DNA of 40,278 nt from Butyricicoccus sp. (GTDB lineage Bacteria; Bacillota; Clostridia; Oscillospirales; Butyricicoccaceae), in the NCBI GenBank assembly GCA_017886875.1, contig JAGHIZ010000032.1, positions 1 through 40,278 of the forward strand. Direction: 5' to 3'. The translations under genes and the position numbers were made by a program. Below, in pieces: positions 8,742 through 16,239 of the stretch (the stretch's first letter is position 1; every line of letters begins with the position of its first letter). The notes beneath the pieces are model-generated. The model was not told the DNA's origin and searched no databases. It saw only the letters and a list, made by a program, of their open reading frames with translations.

Positions 8742-8770
8742 AAAAGATACCTCACAGATTTTAAATACTA

Positions 8771-8844
8771 TTGAAATCAGTATAACATATCTAAATTACA
8801 AATAAAATATATGATTTCAAAAAAGCAGCGTATTTTTGAAATCA
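8771..8844. promoter_or_regulatory. parA upstream region: three TTGAAATCA boxes
   Basis: TTGAAATCA occurs at 8771-8779 and 8836-8844, and inverted (TGATTTCAA) at 8812-8820. The last two are arms of a 33-bp inverted repeat (TGATTTCAAAAA, 9-base spacer, TTTTTGAAATCA). On the minus strand a TATACT -10-like hexamer (8779-8784) abuts the first box. The set is well placed as an operator for autoregulation of the par-rep operon. Confidence 0.5.
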
Positions 8845-8855
8845 ATAAAAAACAA

Positions 8856-8873
8856 CTTTCCCAGTCGGGAAAG
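8856..8873. promoter_or_regulatory. Candidate parS/operator palindrome, copy 2
   Basis: CTTTCCCAGTCGGGAAAG, identical in 17 of 18 positions to the core of the repeat at 6834-6855. It lies upstream of the parA promoter region, so the two copies bracket parA-parB. Confidence 0.6.
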
Positions 8874-8895
8874 ATAAAATATAAATTTCCGTAAT

Positions 8896-8940
8896 AGCAT
8901 AAAAAGTAACGCCATAGTTTTTGACGTTACTTTTTATGCT
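8896..8940 (-). terminator. Terminator between the mannan operon and parA
   Basis: A 16-bp perfect stem (AGCATAAAAAGTAACG with its complement) around a 13-base loop, 22 bases past the stop codon of the phosphohexomutase gene. The flanking T-run is better on the plus strand, so it may work in both directions. It should insulate the par-rep operon from the long upstream operon. Confidence 0.65.
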
Positions 8941-8962
8941 TATTTGTAATTATTTTTTGATT

Positions 8963-10666
8963 TTAAATATTAGTTAAATCAGAAAAATAATTAGCAAGTT
9001 TTTCAGCGATTAAATTACTATTTTCTAATGTGTCGCCAATAGCTGTTACATAAACTTTGAGCTTTGGTTCTGTACCTGATGGACGAATAACAGCCTCTAA
9101 GTCATTATCTAAGAAAAATCTAATAACATTTGATTTAGGAAGATTTATATTTTCTTTCTCACCATTAAGCTTAACCATTGTTGAATTTTGATAATCTGCA
9201 ACAGCTAAAACTTTATAGCCTGCTATTTCATCTGGTTTATTATTTCTTACACCATTCATTAAATCTTGCATTTTTGCAAAACCAGCAGAACCTTCAAATG
9301 TAAAAGTAAGTAATTTGCTTTGATAGAAGCCATAAGTTTTATAAAGTTCTGAAAGCACATCTAAAAGGCTTTGACCTTGGCTTTTATAATATGCAAACAT
9401 TTCGCATATTAAAAGAGAAGCATTAACTGCGTCCTTGTCTCTTACAAAACTACCACTTAGATAACCATAGCTTTCTTCAAAACCAAAGATATAACGATTT
9501 TCTTGACCAACTTTTTCAAGTAATCCAATTTGTTCGCCAATAAACTTAAATCCAGTTAGTACATCTATAAGTTCAACATTATAATGTTTTGCAACTTTTG
9601 CAGCCATAGGAGTAGTAACTATTGTTTTAACTGCTATAGGATTTTCAGGCATAGTTTTAGATTTTATACGCATTTTACATATAAAATCTAAAAGTAAAAC
9701 ACCCATTTCATTACCTGTTATAAGTTTATATTCATCTTTATCTTTAACAGCTATACCAACTCTATCACAGTCTGGGTCAGTAGCAAGCAATAAATCACTT
9801 TTTATTTTTTCTGCCCACTCAAGCCCTACATTAAGAGCTTCTCTGATTTCTGGATTTGGATAAGGGCAAGTAGGGAAATTACCATCAGGATTTTTTTGTT
9901 CATCAGGAATAGTTATATTATTAAAACCATGTTGTTTTAAACAATCTGGAACACAAGAAATTCCTGCACCATTTAAAGGAGTATAAACTATTGATACATC
10001 TCTTGAAATGTCTTTAGGTAAAACTGATACTTTGGCAATCTCATCAAAATATCTTTGTACAGTATCATCACCAATATATGAAATTTTACCTTGTTCAAGT
10101 AGATTTTTAAAATAACCTTTTTTTACATCTTTAAAAGTATCAACATTGTTTATTTCAGCTTGTATTTCCTTAGCCGCTTCAGTTGTAATCTGGCAGCCAT
10201 CACTTCCATAAACTTTATATCCATTATATTTAGCTGGGTTATGGCTTGCTGTAACAACTACACCACCTTGACATTTAAGGTCACGTATTGCAAATGATAC
10301 AGAAGGTGTAGGCATAAGTTTTGGATAAATATAAACTTTAATACCATTAGCAGCATAAATAGAAGCAGCAGTTTCAGCAAATAAATCAGAATGTATACGG
10401 CTATCATAACCAATAGCAACAGATGGATTTTGATAATGCTTTAAAAGATAATTACTACAACCTTGAGCCGCTTTTCCAACTGTGTAAACATTCATTCGGT
10501 TAGTGCCAGCACCAATTACGCCTCTAAGTCCACCAGTGCCAAATTCAAGTTCACGATAAAATCTATCTTCTATTGCTGCATCATCATCTTTTATGCTTGC
10601 AAGCTCATTATAAATTTCATCATTTTCTTTGGTATATTCTAGCCAATGATTATAAATATCTTTCAT
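8963..10666 (-). CDS. Phosphohexomutase (phosphoglucomutase/phosphomannomutase)
   Basis: Interconverts hexose-1-phosphate and hexose-6-phosphate. Of 567 residues, the usual size of the long alpha-PGM type in Firmicutes, the key motifs are TASHNP with phospho-Ser141, DPDCDRVG for the metal, GFEESYGY for sugar choice and RPSGTEPK for the phosphate. The ATG at 10666 follows AAGG; a longer reading overlaps the gene upstream. As last gene of the operon, downstream of the GH130 phosphorylase, its likely job is turning mannose-1-phosphate into mannose-6-phosphate for the isomerase next door. The motifs alone do not separate glucose from mannose preference; the context argues for mannose. Confidence 0.88.
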   Translation of the reverse strand: MKDIYNHWLEYTKENDEIYNELASIKDDDAAIEDRFYRELEFGTGGLRGVIGAGTNRMNVYTVGKAAQGCSNYLLKHYQNPSVAIGYDSRIHSDLFAETAASIYAANGIKVYIYPKLMPTPSVSFAIRDLKCQGGVVVTASHNPAKYNGYKVYGSDGCQITTEAAKEIQAEINNVDTFKDVKKGYFKNLLEQGKISYIGDDTVQRYFDEIAKVSVLPKDISRDVSIVYTPLNGAGISCVPDCLKQHGFNNITIPDEQKNPDGNFPTCPYPNPEIREALNVGLEWAEKIKSDLLLATDPDCDRVGIAVKDKDEYKLITGNEMGVLLLDFICKMRIKSKTMPENPIAVKTIVTTPMAAKVAKHYNVELIDVLTGFKFIGEQIGLLEKVGQENRYIFGFEESYGYLSGSFVRDKDAVNASLLICEMFAYYKSQGQSLLDVLSELYKTYGFYQSKLLTFTFEGSAGFAKMQDLMNGVRNNKPDEIAGYKVLAVADYQNSTMVKLNGEKENINLPKSNVIRFFLDNDLEAVIRPSGTEPKLKVYVTAIGDTLENSNLIAEKLANYFSDLTNI

Positions 10667-10682
10667 ATTTTCACAACCTTTT

Positions 10683-12536
10683 TTATTTTGTAAGATTTGC
10701 AGCACCTATCATACCTGCTTGATTTTCATTTTCAGCGATAACTAATTCAGGAAGCTCTGAACATTTACCACCAAAGCAATCTTTTTGTAGACGTTCTCTT
10801 ATTGGATTTAATAAAACATCTCTTTGTGCAGCTATTCCGCCACCAATAACAATTTTCTGTGGTCTTAGCATATTAACAATATTTACCATGCCAGTGCCAA
10901 GATTATATATATAATCGTTTACTATTTTCTGAGCTTTTTCATCATTTTGGGAAGCCTTTTCAAATACTTCATGTGGTTCTAAAGATTTACCATAAACCTT
11001 TTCTGTTTCTCTGCGTATTGCAGTTGCAGAAGCATATGCTTCAAAACAACCAGTTTTACCACATGTGCATTTTTCACCGCCATCTTTTATGGTCATATGA
11101 CCGATTTCAACGCCGCCTAGCATACTTCCTTCAAATAGTTGACCATTTATAATAATGCCGCCGCCTACACCTGTTCCAAGTGTAATCATAACAAAACTAT
11201 CGACATCTTTTCCTGCACCTGCAACAGCTTCACCAAGAGCCGCACAATCTGCGTCATTAGCAATGCTTATTGGTAATGGTATATATTTATTGAAGATTTC
11301 AGCTATTTTAACATTTTCCCACATTAGATTATTGGAATACATAACCATACCAGCCTTTTTATTAACAAGACCAGGTACACCAACACCAATTTTCTCGCAT
11401 TGGTCTATTGAAATATGATTTTCTTCCATAAGATTTAATAAACCTTTTGCAATATTTTCTATAATTGTTTCAGCTTTATCAACACCAGTTAAAACCTTTG
11501 TTTCAACTACAACATTATTATTTTTATCAATAATACCGATTTTTGCTGATGTTCCGCCTATATCAATACCGATTTTGTAAATATCTTCTTTTGCTCTTAT
11601 AGTGGTAGCAAGAGCGTCACATACACCACAAATTTCATATGCTCCACTACCTGCTGGCAGGAATAAACTATCGCCCTTTTTATATTCAATGCTAGAATAT
11701 TGGTTTTTAATAGTGCCATGACCATCTAAAATAAGTATGCTTAGGAATGAATTATCTGTTACGACACCCTGCATTTTATCAAAAGTTTTTCCATCGAGAT
11801 TGATTTTATCAACAGTAAAATAATCACAATCCGCAATATGAGGATACATATTACTTGTTGGTTTTGCAGGTGTGCGTTTTGTTACATCTACAGCTTGATT
11901 TATATGTAAATCTCTTTTTTTGCCATCTTTACCAACACGCCCAAAATCATAAACTCTGTATGTAACATTAGAATTTTGCTGAATTTCTGCAATTATTATA
12001 TTTTTACCTATTGCATGTATAGTACCTGCTTCAATAAAGAATACATCACCTTTTTTAACAGGTTTTGCACTTAAAACCTCAAGCAAGGTATCATTTTTAA
12101 TTCTTTCCCTGAATTCTTCTTCACTTATTTCATCTTTGAAACCATGGTATAAAAATGCATCATCAGCAGCATCTACTATATACCACATTTCAGTTTTACC
12201 ATACTGACCTTCATTTTTTAAAGCATATGTGTTATCTGGGTGTACTTGAATAGATAAATCATCTTTAGCATCAATAAACTTGATAAGTATAGGAAAATCG
12301 GAAAATCTATTGCAGTTTTTGCCTAAAACATTATAATCAGCTTGCTCAATATACTCTCTAAGGGTTTTGCCCTCATATTTTCCATTTGATATCACAGAAG
12401 CACCATCTGGGTGACATGAAAGCTCCCAAGACTCAGCTAAGATATCGCCATCAAACTCCTTGCCATATTGCTCAACTAGCTTATGACCGCCCCAAATATA
12501 ATCTTTGAATGCTGGTTTTAGTTTTAAAATTTCCAT
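10683..12536 (-). CDS. Mannose-6-phosphate isomerase fused to ROK sugar kinase
   Basis: One 617-residue chain with two enzymes. Residues 1 to about 315 are a class I phosphomannose isomerase: the zinc-site motifs QVHPDN, GKTEMWYI and IEAGTIHAIG are present, with EIQQNSNVTYRVYDFGR. Residues about 322-617 are a ROK kinase: DIGGTSAKIGI phosphate loop around Gly327, NDADCAALGE with the catalytic Asp, GTGVGGGII, and the ROK zinc motif CTCGKTGCFEA starting at Cys490. The expected flow is mannose to mannose-6-phosphate (kinase) to fructose-6-phosphate (isomerase), in the cytoplasm. The start at 12536 has GGGAG with 10-base spacing. The join has no stop or frameshift, so the fusion appears genuine. 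Kinase substrate (mannose, glucose or GlcNAc) is inferred. Confidence 0.88.
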   Translation of the reverse strand: MEILKLKPAFKDYIWGGHKLVEQYGKEFDGDILAESWELSCHPDGASVISNGKYEGKTLREYIEQADYNVLGKNCNRFSDFPILIKFIDAKDDLSIQVHPDNTYALKNEGQYGKTEMWYIVDAADDAFLYHGFKDEISEEEFRERIKNDTLLEVLSAKPVKKGDVFFIEAGTIHAIGKNIIIAEIQQNSNVTYRVYDFGRVGKDGKKRDLHINQAVDVTKRTPAKPTSNMYPHIADCDYFTVDKINLDGKTFDKMQGVVTDNSFLSILILDGHGTIKNQYSSIEYKKGDSLFLPAGSGAYEICGVCDALATTIRAKEDIYKIGIDIGGTSAKIGIIDKNNNVVVETKVLTGVDKAETIIENIAKGLLNLMEENHISIDQCEKIGVGVPGLVNKKAGMVMYSNNLMWENVKIAEIFNKYIPLPISIANDADCAALGEAVAGAGKDVDSFVMITLGTGVGGGIIINGQLFEGSMLGGVEIGHMTIKDGGEKCTCGKTGCFEAYASATAIRRETEKVYGKSLEPHEVFEKASQNDEKAQKIVNDYIYNLGTGMVNIVNMLRPQKIVIGGGIAAQRDVLLNPIRERLQKDCFGGKCSELPELVIAENENQAGMIGAANLTK

Positions 12537-12570
12537 AATAAATACACTCCCAATCAATTAAAATTATTAT

Positions 12571-13860
12571 TTATTTTTCTATTTCATATCCACAGTATTG
12601 TAAAACAAGTTCACAGAACATTGCATTAGCCCAAGAGAACCATTCTCTTGTATATTCCTCTGGTTTATCCACATTAAATCCTTCATGCATAAGACCTTTA
12701 CCGCCATCTGTTGCAATCATTCGTTTAATAACATTGTATTTTTCTTCTTTTGTTTTTGCTGTTAAGCCTTCTATTGCCATAGAAATATGCCATATATATC
12801 TAACAGGTGTATGAGGGCTACCTATACCAGAAGCTTTTTCACCAACATAATAATAAGGATTTCTTTCACTTAATATAACCTTGCGTGTATTGTCTTTTAA
12901 TTCCTCTAAGGAAGGTTTATAACCTAAGTATTCCATAGCGAGTAAGCTTGGTACATTAGCGTCGTCCATTATATTAAACTGACCAAAGCCATCAACTTCA
13001 TATGCAAAAGCGTTTCCAATACCCTCTATCATAGTAATACCATATTTTTCAATAGCATTTCTAATTTTTACCGCCATTTGTTGGGCTTTTTCTCCTATAT
13101 CTGCGATTTCAGGCATTATTTTTGATATCTCTTTGATATATTCCAAAATAACAACAGCAAACATATTTGATGGTATTAGATAACCATAGGTACATGCATC
13201 GTCGCTAGGTCTAAAGCCTGACCATATAAGCCCAATATCTGGTTTTACTAATGCTCCCATACCATCTCTTGATAATGTATCAGTATAGAAAGTATTTTTT
13301 CTTATAAAGTGATATTTTGAATTTTGCTCATGGTTCATTTCGGTTTCAAAAACATCAATGATTTTAGTTATACCATCTACAAAATTTTTATCAAAGTGTT
13401 TTGTTGTGCCAGTATTTTTCCATAAAAGATATGCAAGTTGAACTGGATAACAAAGAGAGTCAATTTCAAATTTTCTTTCCCAAATCCATGGTCCCATATT
13501 TGTTTCATCTTTTTCCCAGCAGTTTCCATTAGCTTCTTGGTTAAATGCATTTGCATATGGGTCAATGTTTATGCAGAAAAATTGACGTTTTACAAGTCCC
13601 TCTATAAGCTCTCGTATCTCCTCATCTTCTTTAGCTAAAATAATATAAGGTCTTAGCTGTGCTACGGAGTCTCTAAGCCACATAGCAGGAATATCACCTG
13701 TTATAACATATGTAGTTCCATCTTCCATCTTCTTCACAGTTGTATCAAGTGTATTTGTATAACAATTTTCAAATACTTCTGCAATTTTTGGTTCGTTTTT
13801 GAAAGTTTCCTTGACTTTTTCAAGCATATTTTGTATTGATTTATGTAAAACTTTTTCCAT
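12571..13860 (-). CDS. Exo-alpha-1,6-mannosidase, GH125
   Basis: A 429-residue inverting exo-mannosidase of the family once called DUF1237, which removes alpha-1,6-linked mannose from N-glycans in Clostridium perfringens and Streptococcus pneumoniae. The signature GDIPAMWLRDSVAQ is near residue 55, NQEANGNCWEKDE near 105, and SGFRPSDDACTYGY near 215, which holds the likely catalytic acid. No signal peptide, so it acts on imported oligosaccharide. The ATG at 13860 was chosen (AGAGG, 8-9 nt spacing); a GTG three codons earlier overlaps that site. It follows the GH3 gene by 19 bases. It would complement GH38, which prefers other alpha linkages. Confidence 0.9.
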   Translation of the reverse strand: MEKVLHKSIQNMLEKVKETFKNEPKIAEVFENCYTNTLDTTVKKMEDGTTYVITGDIPAMWLRDSVAQLRPYIILAKEDEEIRELIEGLVKRQFFCINIDPYANAFNQEANGNCWEKDETNMGPWIWERKFEIDSLCYPVQLAYLLWKNTGTTKHFDKNFVDGITKIIDVFETEMNHEQNSKYHFIRKNTFYTDTLSRDGMGALVKPDIGLIWSGFRPSDDACTYGYLIPSNMFAVVILEYIKEISKIMPEIADIGEKAQQMAVKIRNAIEKYGITMIEGIGNAFAYEVDGFGQFNIMDDANVPSLLAMEYLGYKPSLEELKDNTRKVILSERNPYYYVGEKASGIGSPHTPVRYIWHISMAIEGLTAKTKEEKYNVIKRMIATDGGKGLMHEGFNVDKPEEYTREWFSWANAMFCELVLQYCGYEIEK

Positions 13861-13879
13861 TTTGTTCACCTCTTATATA

Positions 13880-16159
13880 TTAAGCTTTTATTTCTATGGT
13901 GTCAAACCAAACGGTTTCACCCATTTCTTCAAGTGTGATTTTAACTTTTCCTGTTTCTGTTTTAAAGTTCATTTGCATATCCCATACGCAAAAAGCATCA
14001 TAAGGAAGATTTATAATTATATCTTTCTTTTCACCGCTTTTTAGCCAGACTTTGTCCATGCCCTTTAGTTCTTTTACTCGTCTTACAACACTGCCTTGTA
14101 AACCAGATATATAAACCAGTGGAACTGCATAGCCGTCAAAATCGCTTACATTAGTCACTGTGGCTTTAACATTAACACCTGTATTTTTTAATTCGTCTAA
14201 ACTTATAGTGTTATTTATAGTTACATTAGTGTATTCAAATTTACTATAACTTAAACCATCACCAAAAGTAAATTCAGCACCATCATTTTTATCATAATAA
14301 TGTATGCCTTGATATGAATTTTTAAAATTATAGTATGCAGGTATTTGACCACTACTTCTAGGGATTGATATAGGCAATCTGCCAGATGGATTTACTTGAC
14401 CAAATATAACTTCAGCTATTGCTTTACCGCCAAGCATACCAGAATAGAAAGAATATATAATAGCATCTGATTTTTCTGCTATATCGCCCATTGCATATGG
14501 TCTACCACCATTAACTATTGTTATAACTTTCTTTCCAGTGTTTAGTATAGCATGTGCAAGTTTTCTCTGTGCATATGGAAGTTCTATTTCAGAGGCATCA
14601 ACACCTTCACCACAATCCATAGAAACCCCATTTTCAGAAACTGCTGCACCATTTGTATCAAAGCTGACTTTGCCAAATCGGCTTGAGCTACCGCCAAGCA
14701 CAAGGAAAACTATATCGCTTTCATTTGCAACATTAACAGCTTCATTTATCATACTTTCATTTACATCAGTTAATAAACTACCCTGTGCAAATTTAACATC
14801 TATATTGTGTTTATCTGCAATATCTTTCACACCAGTTAAAATAGTTTTACATTTTTTCTCGTTTACTGGTGGAGTATAGTCACCCAGTTGATTATATATT
14901 TCATCAGCATTTGGACCAATAACAGCTATTTTTTTAATATCTTGTTTAATAGGGAGTATATTATTATTTTTGAGTAAAATAACAGTTTCTCTTGCAAGAT
15001 TAAGTGCTTCAGGATATTTTTCAAAATCAAAGCTTTCTAATTCTTTATCTTCATCAATAAATGGATTATCAAACAGTTCCATTTCAAATTTCATTTCAAG
15101 AATTCTTAAAACCGCTTTGTCAAGTTCCTCTATTGATATATAATCTTTTTCTATTGCTTTATCTAAATTTCCATATGCGGTATCCCATAAACCAACATCA
15201 ACACCAGCTTTTAATGCAATAGCACCAGATAAAACATTATCACCTGTCATAGTATCTAGTCTATCTAAAGCACAGCCGTCAGCCATTACAATACCATCAA
15301 AGCCCATTTCTGAACGCAAAATATCAGTTAAAAGCTTTTTATTAGCATGGCAATATACACCATCAATTTCGTTGTAAGCCGCCATAACACCTTTGACATT
15401 ATGCTTACAACATTCTTTCATTGCAGGAAGGTGTATTTCTCTTAACTCTCTTTCACCTATTCTTGCTGCACTTGCATTTACTCCGCCTGTGCCTTCACCC
15501 TGTGCCGCAAAATGTTTTGCTACAACATTTACACCTTCATTTTGCACCGCTTGTACAACCTCGCCAGCCATTTGACTACAAAGCCAAGGGTCTTCTGAAA
15601 AACATTCCTCTGTTCTTCCCCATCTTGGGTCTCTAGCTACATCTAGTAAAGATATAAGAGCTAAATGAACACCCATTTGTTTAAGCTCTTTTGCACAAAC
15701 AGTATATGCATCATGTACTAATTTTTTATTAAAGCTTGAACCCATCGCAAGGTTTACAGGTAATAAATAACTATCTAATGCTTGGTGACCATGTGGGCAT
15801 TCACTGCTCATCATTGCAGGTATTTTCAGTCTTGAATTATCAAGCACATATTTTTGCATTTTATTATATGCTTTAATAGCTAGTTTTCCATAAAGTCCAT
15901 TTGTATAATTTTTTTCAGACCAAGGGTCAGCACGATAAAGACCATACAAAATGCCAAGTCCACTGTATTTTTCAACTTCATTTTTGAATGTATCATCAAA
16001 TATAATATCATTATCTTTTACTTGATAAATCTGAAAACCATAAAGCTTTTGATTTAACTGACCTACTTTTTCTAAAACAGTCATTTGTTTTAATAATTTT
16101 TCAGCCCTCTGTTTTGCTGTTTCTGATACATAGTTCATTTTCTCACGCTCGCTTATCAT
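13880..16159 (-). CDS. GH3 beta-glycosidase, cytoplasmic
   Basis: A 759-residue three-domain GH3 enzyme: a TIM barrel (about 10-350), an alpha/beta domain (about 385-600) and a C-terminal fibronectin-III-like domain (about 650-755). The barrel has DPRWGRTEECFSEDP, the KHFAAQGEGTGGVNA loop and MGFDGIVMADGCALDRL, where the Asp of MADG takes the nucleophile position. Most GH3 beta-glucosidases have DW there, so the Gly is unusual. No signal peptide. Its place between GH38 and GH125 suggests work on an imported glycan, but a beta-glucosidase is not an obvious step in high-mannose breakdown, so the substrate is open. An internal ATG at 16138 (MNYVSETAKQ) is a possible alternative start. Confidence 0.82.
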   Translation of the reverse strand: MISEREKMNYVSETAKQRAEKLLKQMTVLEKVGQLNQKLYGFQIYQVKDNDIIFDDTFKNEVEKYSGLGILYGLYRADPWSEKNYTNGLYGKLAIKAYNKMQKYVLDNSRLKIPAMMSSECPHGHQALDSYLLPVNLAMGSSFNKKLVHDAYTVCAKELKQMGVHLALISLLDVARDPRWGRTEECFSEDPWLCSQMAGEVVQAVQNEGVNVVAKHFAAQGEGTGGVNASAARIGERELREIHLPAMKECCKHNVKGVMAAYNEIDGVYCHANKKLLTDILRSEMGFDGIVMADGCALDRLDTMTGDNVLSGAIALKAGVDVGLWDTAYGNLDKAIEKDYISIEELDKAVLRILEMKFEMELFDNPFIDEDKELESFDFEKYPEALNLARETVILLKNNNILPIKQDIKKIAVIGPNADEIYNQLGDYTPPVNEKKCKTILTGVKDIADKHNIDVKFAQGSLLTDVNESMINEAVNVANESDIVFLVLGGSSSRFGKVSFDTNGAAVSENGVSMDCGEGVDASEIELPYAQRKLAHAILNTGKKVITIVNGGRPYAMGDIAEKSDAIIYSFYSGMLGGKAIAEVIFGQVNPSGRLPISIPRSSGQIPAYYNFKNSYQGIHYYDKNDGAEFTFGDGLSYSKFEYTNVTINNTISLDELKNTGVNVKATVTNVSDFDGYAVPLVYISGLQGSVVRRVKELKGMDKVWLKSGEKKDIIINLPYDAFCVWDMQMNFKTETGKVKITLEEMGETVWFDTIEIKA

Positions 16160-16184
16160 TTTATATATTCTCTATCTTTATTAT

Positions 16185-16221
16185 AAGAGGAGATTTAATG
16201 TTAAACAAAAAATCTCCTCTT
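16185..16221 (-). other. Intercistronic hairpin between GH38 and GH3 genes
   Basis: A 12-bp perfect stem (AAGAGGAGATTT and AAATCTCCTCTT) with a 13-base loop in an 80-base gap. In the direction of the operon it lacks a U-run after the stem; a T-run exists only on the plus strand. It is more likely an mRNA-stabilising or processing element than a full terminator. Confidence 0.55.
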
Positions 16222-16239
16222 TTTTAAAGTGCGTTAGTT

